Positions 40,129-50,399 of a stretch of DNA of 64,000 bases are shown here, one piece after another. The translations under genes were made by a program, and so were the position numbers. The stretch comes from Heligmosomoides polygyrus polygyrus. Taxonomy: Eukaryota; Nematoda; Chromadorea; Rhabditida; Heligmosomidae. Position 1 is the stretch's first letter; every line of letters starts with the position of its first letter. The notes below the pieces were generated by a model. It had not been told where the DNA came from. It worked only from the letters and a program-made list of their open reading frames with translations, and did no database searches. The DNA lies in contig OX377203.1 of assembly GCA_947396885.1 (NCBI GenBank), positions 5,022,001 to 5,086,000 on the forward strand, in the 5' to 3' direction.

Positions 40129-40261
40129 AAGGCCTCGTTTACACTGTAATCGCTGTGTAGCGCGTAAAATGAGGGTTATCAATATTGATTTGGCTTCCCG
40201 GCTTAATCAATATTCCCATTATGACGCGCTGCGTAGTGAATGGAGTGTAAACGGTGCCTAA
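40129..40261. mobile_element. Harbinger-like MITE
   Basis: GGCCTCGTTTACACT at 40132 is inverted at 40244-40258 (AGTGTAAACGGTGCC). The flanks CAA and TAA resemble the 3-bp duplications of PIF/Harbinger elements. Inner arms share AATATTGATT and inverse. It lies just downstream of DUOXA. Confidence 0.6.
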
Positions 40262-40880
40262 GGCATACAGCAAAGCAATTTTACGCACTGCTAAAGGAGT
40301 TCATCTACAGATACAATACGGACCGCATCTTTTCTTGTTTGGGCGAAAAAAACCTTTTCATCCGCTTAGCGATCTTCAAATTGCGTGCTTCAAAAAATAA
40401 ATCCGATGATTGGGATCAGCCTTGAATGACATATCAGATAAAACAAAAACACCCTATAAATGATAAAAATGTTGATACGATGAGCTATTCAGAATGTGAC
40501 CTTTGGGTGTCATTATTTCCCGCAAAGGTCATCTAACCAACATTTCAAACATTTTATGGGCGTTTTCTTTTCATCGAATAGTTCATTCGACGCTGATACC
40601 AAATATCGTACTTATATTCAAAGCACGCAATTTGCAATGCGCTATCAAAAAGCGGCGGAAAAGGGTTTTTTGCGCTTTTTCCATCCAAAGACCAAAGGAT
40701 ACGGCCGGTTTTGTATGGCCTCTTAAGATAGTTGTTATTTTGTTTGGTCTGTACATCAAGGTTACTTTAGCCGAACTATTGTATGCATGCAGAATTGTGT
40801 AGGCACATATAGATTTACAATCTGATACGAGTAGCGTCTATTCACGGGTATTCCTTAAATCCATGTCTATTACATTGTAG

Positions 40881-42574
40881 AATAAAGAATTGCGATCGAT
40901 TTTGAAGCGTGATTGCCTAGGAGTTATTGCTGAGCTTCAAGGAATGTATGCTTCCATGGTATCGGCTGCAGAACTGGTCAAAAATGCTGAGGACACCGTT
41001 TTCACTATTTGGAGTCGTGCAAATTTGCAGCTTTTGTCTCTCTTCCTTCTAGGCATTCGGATTTTTGTTTTTTACTCACGAGAGTAAGAAAGAAAGGATG
41101 AGTTTTCGCTCTCTTTGAAGTTCACCTGTATCACCTGTATCACCTGTCGTCCCGTTGATCATCGACTTGCTCGAGCGGGCGCCAGCAGCGTCTCCATTCG
41201 TCCCTGTCGCGTGCCAGAGTGGTCCAATGGAACCTCCTCGCTCGAGGGACACGAAGAGCATCATATCGGTCGTTCAGGGCTTTCACGAAGAAGTCCGACC
41301 AACGCGTTGGTGGGCGTCATGGTGTTCTTTTGACATCCCACGGAATCCAATCTGTGACGGCATCGTTCAGCGGGTGTCTGCGAATCGCATTACGTGGCCG
41401 GCCCACCTAATTTTCGACAACTTGGCCCACGCGACAGCGTCTCTGATCTTCGAACGTCGGCGAAGTTCGGAACTCCGGAGGCCTTCTCTCACTTGCGTGA
41501 GTCGTGTCACTCCGAGCATCGTTCTCTCGATTCCACGCTGCGCGACGCTGATCGCGTGTTCATCCTGCTTTCGTATAGCCCAGGTCTCTGAGGCGTATGT
41601 TAGGGCAGGAAGAACAGTGGAGTCGAATAGGTGGGCACGGAGTCGGACGTTCTTCGTTTTCTGCACGACTTCTTCGACGCTCTTGAAAGCTCCCCAAGCC
41701 GCTCGTTTCCTCCTGCTCAGCTCTGCTGCTAGGTCGTTGGTCATGTTGACTTCGCGACCCAGATACACATAGCTGGAGCATTCGGAGATGTTCGTTCCGT
41801 TGAGCGAGAATGGGGCATCAGAAACCCATCCGTTCTTCATGAACATCGTCTTCGTAAGATTCAGCTGCAGTCCAACGCTTCCACATACACGATCGAAGTC
41901 GGCCAGCATTCGTTCCGCCTGACTGATGCTCGGTGTTATGAGCACGATGTCGTCAGCGAAGCGAAGATGGTGCAGTTGCCGGCCGTCGACCTTCACTCCC
42001 ATGTCTTCCCATTCTAGTTCGCGCATGACGTTTTCGAGGGTGGCGCTGAAGAGCTTCGGGGATATGGTATCCCCTTGTCGAACCCCTCTCTTCACGTCAA
42101 TGACGACGTCGTTGTAGAATGGAGAGATCTTGGTCGTGAATCCACTGTACAGCTCTCGAAGGACTCTGATGTACAGAGTAAGAACGCCCTGAGTGAACAC
42201 GGCTTCGAGGACCGCTTCAGTCTCGACGGAGTCGAATGCCTTTTTCAGGTCAATGAACGTAAAGCACAGCGGCAGCTTGTACTCTCGCGACACCTCGATG
42301 AGCTTCGTAATGGTGTGTATGTGGTCGATCGTGCTGAATCCTCTCCGAAATCTTGCTTGTTCGCATGGCTGTCCTTCGTCCAGCGTTCTACTAATCCTAT
42401 TCAGGATGACTCGAGTGAACAGCCTGTAGACTACGGACAACAGGAATTACTACTCTTTGAAGTTGGAAGTACCAAATATTGTCTCATCTCTGGCTGCGCC
42501 GTGCACTGCACTGCATGCTGCATTTGTGTGCTTACCACCGTGACGTCTGCAGCGAGAATCCAAAACTACATTAG
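40881..42574 (+). CDS. 3' end of an unrecognised gene, two exons (40881-41083, 42553-42574)
   Basis: The first segment is open for 67 codons after ACATTGTAG and reads as a helical, partly hydrophobic protein ([20 protein letters not shown], then [18 protein letters not shown]). A GTAAGA donor at 41084 leaves phase 2. The acceptor CTGCAG at 42552 continues in phase as DENPKLH and a stop. The intron would be about 130 bp were it not for the RTE insertion at 41123-42452. No upstream phase-0 exon was identified, and no family is recognised. It could be a gene fragment. Confidence 0.4.
41123..42452 (-). mobile_element. RTE-type LINE, 5'-truncated, with perfect target duplication
   Basis: On the - strand the element encodes most of an RTE reverse transcriptase and ends in ACAGGTGATACAGGTGATAC-type repeats. 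CTCTTTGAAGTT lies on both sides (41111-41122, 42453-42464), a 12-bp target-site duplication from target-primed reverse transcription. The 5' end is cut inside the RT, so the copy cannot move alone. It sits in the intron of the candidate gene at 40881-42574. Confidence 0.93.
41367..42440 (-). CDS. RTE-type reverse transcriptase, N-terminally truncated
   Basis: Encodes 357 residues of a non-LTR reverse transcriptase that primes on nicked chromosomal DNA. Visible motifs in order: [14 protein letters not shown] (fingers), [12 protein letters not shown] (first catalytic Asp), [28 protein letters not shown] (catalytic Asp pair), VYLGREV, and a C-terminal [13 protein letters not shown]. After FADTR the frame is broken, and the remaining Trp/Arg-rich end (about 41150-41365) is in another frame. 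The related copy at 18127 reads through this point. The apurinic-type endonuclease domain is lost with the 5' end. It remains open over a long stretch, suggesting a young insertion. Confidence 0.88.
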   Translation of the reverse strand: MSVVYRLFTRVILNRISRTLDEGQPCEQARFRRGFSTIDHIHTITKLIEVSREYKLPLCFTFIDLKKAFDSVETEAVLEAVFTQGVLTLYIRVLRELYSGFTTKISPFYNDVVIDVKRGVRQGDTISPKLFSATLENVMRELEWEDMGVKVDGRQLHHLRFADDIVLITPSISQAERMLADFDRVCGSVGLQLNLTKTMFMKNGWVSDAPFSLNGTNISECSSYVYLGREVNMTNDLAAELSRRKRAAWGAFKSVEEVVQKTKNVRLRAHLFDSTVLPALTYASETWAIRKQDEHAISVAQRGIERTMLGVTRLTQVREGLRSSELRRRSKIRDAVAWAKLSKIRWAGHVMRFADTR

Positions 42575-42907
42575 TTAAAACGGATCATATGTCTTGCGTG
42601 CTTAGAAAATTACTAAGCCGTGTTTCATTTTAAGAAAGCATGAACATGTTCTATTTTATTTGTTGCTCCACTTTATTCTATGGTGCGAGCCGGTTGCTGC
42701 TTCAGTCTCACAGCCAATAGAGCACGGCTGAGAAAAGCATTTTCATTATTTGGGTGTCCCATAATTTTCTGGGCTATTTGAAACATGAGTGTTAGGCGCG
42801 TTACAACTTCTTTATACAAGATCCAAACAGGACGTTTTCACATCGGGGCGATTCGAATATATTTCGCAATAGCATATCGATTACCCCTATCGACATGCTG
42901 CCCGTTT

Positions 42908-43285
42908 AGGCCTATGGCATACTTTCAGCGACGGGTCCGGCGACGATAGGAACGGTGGTTTCAGCGACGAGCATAGCGGCGGTGTTGGGAGGGAGCGAAA
43001 ATTGGCACTGGAGCGCGGTTAACTGACGCTTGTGTGCATGCATGCGGGGTGCGAAAGGTCGTGCGACATCTTGCCGCTGTGGTCAGCGCAACGACGACTG
43101 GTCGCTGGCAGTATGCCCTCTTTCCAACGACACGTCGTGCCGGAGCGGCACGACGACCAGCAAGCACGCCACTCTCCCCATTGTGTCTGAAGAAGTCCCG
43201 ACACGAATAGTCGACTACTTATCTTTTGGCAGTGCCGTCGCCGGACTCGTCGCCGTACTCGTCGCCGGTGGTATGCCATAGGCCT
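42908..43285. mobile_element. short TIR element (AGGCCTATGGCATAC)
   Basis: AGGCCTATGGCATAC at 42908 is exactly inverted at 43271-43285. The inner arms are GC-rich (GCGACGGGTCCGGCGACGAT against GCCGTCGCCGGACTCGTCGC). Both strands remain open for about 70-85 codons, but only through composition. Confidence 0.7.
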
Positions 43286-43463
43286 TAGGACGCAACAAAG
43301 ACCACGTAATTGTTTTTATTATTTCTCAGTTGACTTACTTGGTTGCGCAAGGTGCTTCCAATTATGGAATCAAGCCTGCTATCGATACGTAGCTGCAGAT
43401 AACTAGCAGTCTTATAAAATGACTTCATAGTAGGGTGCAATCATTCCTTGGCGGTCGAACACC

Positions 43464-43571
43464 ATGCCAGACATAATGACACTCACCTTCATCTCTGGAC
43501 TTGTTCAAGCCATCCCTATCATTGTTGCCATAGTCCTTGGCATTTTCACATACATCCTGCTGAGGTCAGAG
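43464..43571 (+). CDS. unknown membrane protein, exon 1
   Basis: 36 codons from ATG, mostly the first membrane segment. The donor is GTAAGC in phase 0. The short 57-bp intron that follows is typical. Confidence 0.62.
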
Positions 43572-46500
43572 GTAAGCTAGGGCAACGCCGCGGCATTGTT
43601 GATGAGAGACAAAAAGTTGTTCGCCTAGGTGCTTACGGAGATCAGCGACACGTCGAAAGTGTTGGCCGCAACGCAGACATCGATCACTTACGCTGAAATA
43701 CCGTTCCCATTAGTGGCTGTGATCGCACATCTTTACAATCTGCCTCTGGAGCAGGTATGTTGAGAGCTTAGTCAAGATCATGTGCGACTCGAAGAGGATC
43801 GCCTTGTATAAAGTTGTTACTCGTTTTGGTAAGAGGGCACATGAATGCCTGATCACGGGGTGGGAAGGGGAGCTGCTTCAGAGCGTTTAACGTCGCATAG
43901 AAAGTCGCGGGGATCCATCCCAGTCCGGGGGGGGGGCACATAACTAAAATGTATTATATGTAACAAATTCACTTGAGACTTACCGAGCGACTTCTCCAGA
44001 ACAACACAGGACCCTGAACAAGAAAAACTCACCAAGAAAAAAACGAAAATTACATTTGTTGCGGTTATAAGCCGGCAAAGTTGCGTGCCCTCCTCACCAT
44101 GTTGGATCCTGGTTATAACATGTCAGGCGGCAGCCAGCACGTGGCATGCGTCCTTATGCGGTCTCCTCACTATGTTAGATCCTGGTTACAACATGTCAGG
44201 AGGTGCTCAGTACACGGCAGGCCTCCATTGCGTTACTCTTTGCCCGTCGTGACGGTTGTAAGAACCGCGGCGGTTTAATTTTTTGTTCGCTCGTTGGTTT
44301 TTCTTTCTTTAGGTTCTCTCATGCCCTTCAGAAGCCGCTCGGTAAGTCCCATGTCGATTTGTTCGATAATTTTTAGATATGTGGCCCCCCCCGGATTAGG
44401 ATAGATCTAGTTGTGGTGCTGTGAACACCATACTAATAGCACGGCAACGCGGAGTTGGGTACATACGTAAGCTCGCTTAATCACTGCCAGACATGCTAGG
44501 TCTTGGTGTTTTGTCTTTTAGGACTAGGACATGGCAAAAAAGGTCATCTCGTAGATCTTCAGAAAAAATCTTCAGAAACTTGTGCTTACCTGCTATTTGT
44601 TTTTCAACGGCTTTTATCTACGCATAAGCTCATTCTCGTTAAATAAAAAATAAAAAGTGGTGCAATCCTAGTTGGTAGTGCCATTCTTAAACATAGAAAT
44701 GATTCCACCATAAAGGATAAAGGATAAAGGACGGCGTTACTCAATCCCTTCTGTGATGCGCCAGCGCATTCTACTTCTACGGGATGTAGAATGCGACCCC
44801 GGAGGGATGGAACGCTTGGTTTGCCTGGGCGGGAAATCCGAACCAGGAACCTGGTATCTTCTGCACGCGACAGTCGCGCCTCCTCCGACTGCGCTACACC
44901 CGCCCGATTCCACCATACGGACACAATTTCTACACCGTAATCTTTTTAGGCGTCATGGGCTGTGCAATTACAGAATATTTCAAATGGCGCTTCTTATTTA
45001 CGTCGTTCCTTCGTACGTGCGGTCCTTCCGTCGCGAATGTTGCTCCTGTTAGATTCGTATGGGTTGTTCTCTGCTTTGACTGGAAGCTCTCTTCTCCAAC
45101 AAGCTGATCAATTGACCACTTGTTCAATTTCATTTGTCTTCATTTGTTCAATAAGGATATAGGCAGACACCTATGCGTTTGCGATCATTCCGTGGAGCTT
45201 GCCCTTCCGCGTCAGCAGAGTAGACCACATAACGAAGGTACACGCTAGTTTGTCTGTTCTCTTTATTGCATCGTGCCTTTCCTTTTCCGCGTTATTTTTT
45301 GCAGTGGCTCCGTGCAGTACCATATAGCTTTATAACAGTGACGTGCGAGACTTCGAATTGTTCTGGTTGCGTAGATTCCCACCACTACCATTTGAACATT
45401 AGGTGATTCAGCAAAGGTTAACAAGAACCTGCAAGCCATCACTCTGCGCATCTTTGCGAGTTTTTACGAATTAATCAAAAAATTTTATAGTTTCAAAAGC
45501 TGTGGATGCTGGAGAACAATCAACGGTGTCGAAAAGTTGTTGAGGTCTACAAAAAGGACTATCTAACCACAAACTTTATTGAGAAGTAAGTTGAAGTAAG
45601 CCAAATCTTCCCAATTCTGTGCGAATTTTGTTGCCACGCGGAGCTGGGTCTCGACTGGGTTCGCATAGTTCGCGACTATCACAAGACCACGACACTACAT
45701 GACACGAAATCTCAAGCTTGGGTAATTGCACCATTTACTTCAGATTTAACAATAACGATTTTCACGGAAATTGTATATATAAAATTGAACCATAACGCAG
45801 GTAAAAAGAAGAGAAAAGGAAGATGGTGGCGTCGACGGCGGTGGAGTGCCGTTTCGTTGTCTATGGCTGAGCTCTTGAACAGAACAGAGCGGCTTTTGAT
45901 AAGTCTATGTTTCGCAAGAGCAGCTCGCAGATGTGGACTTAGATAAGCATTTCAAATTCTCAAGCCATCATCAGCCACAGTAAGGCAATGAACATGTTAA
46001 ACGACAGTTCTACGTTAAAATAGATCACTCGTCGTCTTTACGACACTCCACTCTGGCAAGCAGAAGTTGGTGCTCTTCCTCCACTCTGACAAGTAGAAGT
46101 TGGTGCTCTTCCTTCGCTTCATTCGTCGCCTTGCTCGGGAACGCTAAATTGTATCCATCGTCGTTCGGCACCGCTTGTTCGAGCGCAACACGAGCATCAG
46201 CGATTGTGGAGTACATATGACTGCCGACACATCTTTTCAAGATAGTATCGGCGTTTTTCGCTGTGAGTGACGATTTCGTTCCTCTGCTCCGGAGTAGCGA
46301 TCACCGAAAAAGGTCAGGCATGTGGTGGCCACACATTCTTCAAAGAGGGCATACAAGCCAAAGCTCATCGCCTTTACCAGTCTCAGTGGAAATTCTTCAG
46401 ACACATTTTCATGATCGTAATTTTCGCTTTGATCAAAGTGATCTGCTGAATGAGCACCTTGTCAAATTGCTTTGTCAGGGTCGAAGGTAGTGCTATTTTT

Positions 46501-48053
46501 CCAGAGGGTTCCCCTTCACCTGGCATCTCAACAGCAGTTTCCATAAAGTCGCATTTATCCCCTGCTTCATCGAGTAGCCTTTGCGTACTTGTCGTCCCTT
46601 TTAGGTGGCTGTACGCAGCTTCAGGTACCACTGTACTGATAATGGTCTTCAGAGCAGAAGTTTCACTTTGTTCGTCGGTATGTTGCGAGGCCATCCGTTC
46701 ATGTACGTCTAAACGCTCTGTCAGGACTTTTATGATGTCGTCACGTGGTTATGTGGTAGAATGCTAGCCTGTCACACGGGCGGCTCGTGTTCTATCCCCG
46801 TCCGACGCTATATGAAGCGAGCCAATTCTTCCAAATTCTGCATGGATTTTGCTGCCACGCGGAATTGGGTCTTGACTAGACTCGATTAGTTCACTACCAC
46901 GACACGACCACGAGACAACACGGCACGGACTTAAACGTGAATAATTACCTCAATTAGTTCAAATTTAACAACAAGAATATTTGTCAAAGATTGCATGTGT
47001 AAAATTAGACCAAAACGTGGGCAATAAAATCAGAGAAAAGCAAATGCTGGCGTTTGGTGGGGAAATGTCTTTCATTGCTGAGGCAAAGCTCTACTACAGA
47101 AACACGCGGCTTTTGATGAAGCACGCAATAAGTCTATGTTTCTGGAGAGCAACTCTTACATGAGAAACTTAATATTTTAAAATCTCAAGCTACCTTCAGC
47201 TTCAGTAAGACAAAGAAAATGTTAAACGAAGTTCTACCTCAAAAAGAAATCACCTGTCGTCTTTGCGACAAAATCGAGAGTTGTTGGCTATTAAAAATCG
47301 CAAAGGTTGATCTCTGGATGAAGGCTTGCCCCTGGAAAGTTTCTGTTATGACCACGCTGTTCCTTTCGTTCCAACTGGTCCTTTTTTAGTCACAAGTATA
47401 TGTCAGTTGCAGAGCTGGTCCTACTCCACGAACGTAAAGTGCTTATCTTCATTGATAGTTCTGGTGTCGGATTCATCAATGAAACAACAGTTCATCAGAG
47501 AAAATACAGCCGAAATCCCTGATAGCCTGTCAAAGGTTTCACCATATTAGTTGGTACCGCGCTATCAGGGATTTCGGCTGTATTTTCCCTGTTAAATTGC
47601 TGTAAGTCGTAGATGAATCCGGCTCCTGGTTGTTCGCTGCTTCATTCTTCTATAGTTGTCGTGCCGATAGAATGCGCAGTATTACATTTTGCGTCCCCTT
47701 CTTCCAACGACGAGTTGCAGCAAGTAATTATTTTTCATTTTTTGCGTTCGGCTTTTCACAAGTTACATTTTTCAACACTATCGTTCAGATTCGGATCGAA
47801 ATATTTGCGACATGGATACGTAGGCTGTGAGGCGCTTCTGAATATTGGTGGGAGGGAGAATATCCGCCAGAGCACCATCTCCAAAAGACCAGCGCCACCT
47901 ACGCGGGAGCCTGCTGTGGACTCAAGCAGCCTCAAGGAAGACCTAAAATCAAAAAGATCAGCATCATCAAGGTCGGCCTCTAGAAGATCACGGTCACGAG
48001 GAAACCTTAGCATCAAATCTAATGAACCAGACAAGAAAAGTGAAGGTTTTTAA
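43464..48053 (+). CDS. small membrane-anchored protein of unknown family, five exons
   Basis: Exons: 43464-43571, 43629-43754, 45163-45237, 45491-45585, 47789-48053. All have GT/AG borders and consistent phases (0, 0, 0, 2), giving 222 aa. The N-terminus holds one strong membrane segment (SGLVQAIPIIVAIVLGIFTY, residues about 11-30). A second mildly hydrophobic stretch spans residues about 60-70 (FPLVAVIAHLYNL). A basic helical part follows (KLWMLENNQRCRKVVEVYKK), and a Ser/Arg-rich tail (SASSRSASRRSRSRG) ends in SEGF. I do not recognise the family. A type III or signal-anchor membrane protein with a cytosolic basic tail is the simplest reading. AATAAA lies 133 bp past the stop. Introns 2 and 4 carry repeats. 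An upstream exon cannot be excluded. Confidence 0.62.
43629..43754 (+). CDS. unknown membrane protein, exon 2
   Basis: 42 codons, acceptor GCCTAG, donor GTATGT. Reads EISDTSKVLAATQTSITYAE before the second hydrophobic stretch. Confidence 0.62.
44081..44225 (+). repeat. ~80-bp direct duplication in intron 2
   Basis: GCCCTCCTCACCATGTTGGA at about 44088 and GCGGTCTCCTCACTATGTTAGA at about 44158 start matching segments, each with CCTGGTTA and AACATGTCAGG. Confidence 0.7.
44655..44700. mobile_element. end fragment of GGTGCAATCCTAG hAT-like MITE
   Basis: GTGGTGCAATCCTAGTTGGT matches the terminus of the element at 63238-63771. Only one end is seen. Confidence 0.5.
44704..44905 (-). mobile_element. 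tRNA-derived SINE, family A, reverse orientation
   Basis: AAAGGATAAAGGATAAAGGA at the left is the tail. The right end (CCGACTGCGCTACACCCGCC) is the head with the inverted A box. It is shorter in the middle than the 18776 copy. It lies inside the membrane-protein intron 2. Confidence 0.85.
45163..45237 (+). CDS. unknown membrane protein, exon 3
   Basis: 25 codons, acceptor GATATAG, donor GTACAC. Reads ADTYAFAIIPWSLPFRVSRV. Phase 0 at both ends. Confidence 0.6.
45491..45585 (+). CDS. unknown membrane protein, exon 4
   Basis: Reads FQKLWMLENNQRCRKVVEVY and continues to NFIE. Acceptor TTTATAG, donor GTAAGT, phase 2. It joins AA|A (Lys) to the terminal exon. Confidence 0.65.
46024..46745 (-). 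pseudogene. coding-like segments on - strand between direct repeats, unknown
   Basis: From right to left, DDIIKVLTERLDVHERMASQ, then SALKTIISTVVPEAAYSHLK (46383-46745). A middle piece follows in another frame (FGLYALFEECVATTCLTFFG). Then comes KNADTILKRCVGSHMYSTIA, ending in the duplicated HQLLLVRVEEEHQLLLARVE (46025-46250). Frames change twice, so this is either a spliced gene or a decayed element protein. No family is recognised. Confidence 0.35.
46757..46808 (+). other. degenerate tRNA-Asp-like segment
   Basis: GGTAGAATGCTAGCCTGTCA followed by a CGGGC stem and TTCTATCCCCG resembles the anticodon and T arms of tRNA-Asp (GTC). The acceptor stem does not close, so I treat it as a pseudogene or SINE head. 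It lies just before the second direct repeat. Confidence 0.35.
47463..47626. mobile_element. palindromic MITE, GGGGCCGGATTC family, copy 3
   Basis: The arms AATACAGCCGAAATCCCTGA and inverse are the same as in copy 1 (7405). The right terminus GATGAATCCGGCTCCTGG is preserved and the left (GGTGTCGGATTCATC) has drifted. It lies 160 bp before the terminal exon of the membrane-protein gene. Confidence 0.8.
47789..48053 (+). CDS. unknown membrane protein, exon 5 (terminal)
   Basis: Acceptor ATCGTTCAG. 88 codons including the stop. Starts FGSKYLRHGYVGCEALLNIG and changes at about residue 155 to a low-complexity Ser/Arg/Lys tail. TAA is at 48051-48053. Confidence 0.66.
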
Positions 48054-48164
48054 GGTGTGTCCGATAAGTCCCTCTTTAAATAACTTCCATTTACATTCCA
48101 TTTAATTTAGGGTTTTCCGGAGTGCATAAATCTTGCGGATTTGAACATAGACACAGGTTAAGAT

Positions 48165-48237
48165 AGTCTCATCTACTCGACACCGAATAAATCTATTAAA
48201 AGTCTCATCTACTCGACACCAAATAAATCTATTAAAC
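48165..48237 (+). repeat. two copies of a 37-39-bp unit with AATAAA
   Basis: GTCTCATCTACTCGACACC, then AATAAATCTATTAAA occurs twice. Each carries an AATAAA that could serve as polyadenylation signal for the upstream gene. Confidence 0.8.
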
Positions 48238-48300
48238 TCTGTTTTAGTTGAGAAACGCCGTTCAATAACAGCTCCTTACTTCACATCGTATGCTATTTAA

Positions 48301-48931
48301 CACATTCACGACCAGAGCGTTTTCGCGCCCAGTGCGCGCGACGGCCCGCGGCTTTTTTGGCGCGTGCGTGTGTACACCCATTTGCGTAGACAGGCGCTGA
48401 AAAAAGACAGAGTCTTAGAAAACAAAACTCTAGACTCAAGAATAGTCCAGAAGAACTGCACAGCTTGCTATAAAAAACTGAGTAGCAGCCTGGGAAGAGA
48501 TATTGCCAAGAAGAAAGGATAGTCCATACGCGCTGCACCAGTTCCGAAAAACCAACGATAAGAAGTGTTCTTGTTAAAAGTTTGTGCAATGCCATAATCA
48601 TTCAGAGCCTAGGTTGTTTTATTTAAGAGTTCAATTCATATTTTATCTGTAGCTTGTGTATTAATTCTGGTCTAGAAGTATGTGCGCTTATTGTGTTTCA
48701 GTAATGGAAAAAGTTCTTGTCTTGTTAATTACGATAAAGCCAATCATTTTTCTGTCTACGCAAACCAACATTTTTTTGCTACTATAATTTGCGAATTTGA
48801 GAAGAAAATCGAACAAAAACATCAATAAACCAAGTTCTTCCCAAAACTACCCCGTCCACTCAAAGAGTGGACACCGTCCGTCGCGTCCTCTCCGCTGCCC
48901 ACTCATATGAGTGGACATGGTCGCGAATGTG
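48301..48931. mobile_element. piggyBac-like non-autonomous element
   Basis: CACATTCACGACCA after TTAA (48297-48300) is inverted at the right as TGGTCGCGAATGTG followed by TCAA. TTAA targeting and the short terminal repeat point to piggyBac. Subterminal palindromes GTCCACTCAAAGAGTGGAC and ACTCATATGAGT sit near the right end. No transposase frame was found. Confidence 0.6.
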
Positions 48932-48939
48932 TCAAATAC

Positions 48940-50380
48940 AAGGAAGCTAATTTGTCCGCCTGTCCTTCTATCCGTTTATCACAATGGCAAACAACAGGAG
49001 GAACGAGTCACCTTAGCATTGCTAATTGAAATTATCGAGCTTCACTAGAATTGGGCTTTATAAAACCAACCGCGTGAATGTGCTGGTCGATGAACAGTAT
49101 TCACATGAAGTGATCAATTTTGGGCTTCATCAGCTTTTGAGTGTTCCGAGTTCCACCCACTCCCGCCGTTAGGCGAACATGCCGTTCATTTGTGAATGAA
49201 GCACCTGGTGCATGGCAAGAAAGCGAAGAAGAAGGCGTAGAACATTAAATGAGCTGTTGCGCAAATGCATGTTATGTGTTGCAAGTCAATGGCCCCAGCG
49301 CAGCGGTTGTGCCGTCATCACGTGGGACCTCAACCTGCACCAAGGGGCACCCGAAACTGCCAAGGCCTAGTACCCCGGGGAGATGTATTGGTCCCATGTC
49401 CTTAAGTGCTACTTCTGGAGACACTACCCGATGCATGAATTGATTGCCTTGTACTGAACAGCACTACCGACGCGACGTCCATGCGGAAGGCGACGCGCAA
49501 GCTTCAGCCATGTGAGCCCTGCCCCTCCGCACGGACCTCGCGTGGAGCTTACACAGGCGTACCCAAACCCATAGCGTCATACAACAACACCAACAAAACC
49601 GACAGTACCAAGAAACTGTGATGTATGAACGCACTCACCGCACTCCTTCCACTCGCACACCGAGGGCCAGCACAGATTTATTTATTGCTACGCCGACATA
49701 ATAGAATTTCCCGAGAGTCGATTACGCAATATGAGATAGGAAGTATAGCCGGACAGAGTGGAGTGAGTCATGAGCGTAGAGACGCAGGCAGGCCGTTCGC
49801 TTCAATGTATTGATTAACTCGGCGCCCTGAGCCCGGCAACCCTTCTTGGCGGGGTTCTCATTCATCCGGTTCGATAGGAGAGGAGATGCTAGGAGAGGAG
49901 AAGTGACTGTGGCCAGGCCTCGCAGGATAGCTCCGGCTGAGCCGAGTAGAGAGGAGCTGACGAACGGACGACGCCTCAAAGGCGCGCCCCGTTCGCGGTC
50001 GGTGCAGGCGTAGACTGAATTGCCCTATGCGCGGGCAGCGGGTAATGCCCGTTCAAGTGCGCGCGCTCCGTCCCGGATCGACGCCGGGGAGGCAGGGCAG
50101 GATGCGAGTTCACCGCGAGCCTGGACACCCGCGAAGAACGAGAGGCTGCAAAGGTCACGAGACCCGACAACATGAGTGACTGGCTAGCTAACATCATGTG
50201 ATGCATTGTGCAAAGGAAGCAAGAGACCTGGAGAAATTTGTTGAACGTTCTAATTCATCTGAACACTTGTACGATGGGCACTATTGTTACGAAATTCTCC
50301 TTGAAGAAGTTACTCTGAAACTCTGGCGATCAATTGCGGTTGAATGCAGATGATTAATTGAGACGACGGCGTAAGTTGAC
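48940..50380. other. GC-rich unassigned segment
   Basis: Composition is shifted to GC, and several short frames are open on both strands (for example 49249-49443 on +). The layout might be an old retroelement 5' region, but no RT, gag or endonuclease motif is visible. Treated as unassigned. Confidence 0.3.
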
Positions 50381-50399
50381 ATAAATTGTGCCTTTACGT

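Larger units (their letters stand above)
45598..47280. repeat. ~460-bp direct repeats flanking a unique segment (LTR-like arrangement)
   Basis: 45598-46060 and 46812-47270 are divergent direct copies: GTTGCCACGCGGAGCTGGGT against GCTGCCACGCGGAATTGGGT, then AAATTGAACC and AATAAGTCTATGTTTC-type pieces in the same order. Between them the - strand is open in several coding-like pieces. The layout suggests either a small LTR-type element or a local duplication within intron 4. Confidence 0.6.

Noticed and set aside
41155..41772. A 205-codon + strand open frame
   Set aside because: It is antisense to the RTE reverse transcriptase, whose motifs on the - strand explain the region.
42961..43281. Open frames on both strands
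   Set aside because: They lie inside a GC-rich inverted-repeat element and reflect its composition.
44312..45052. Additional exons of the membrane-protein gene (44312-44341 and about 44956-45052)
   Set aside because: They splice with each other, but their phase does not lead into the well-supported exon at 45163, and the second would end the protein early. A minor alternative transcript remains possible.
46757..46808. A tRNA-Asp gene
   Set aside because: The anticodon and T arms are recognisable, but the acceptor stem does not close and the D arm is irregular.
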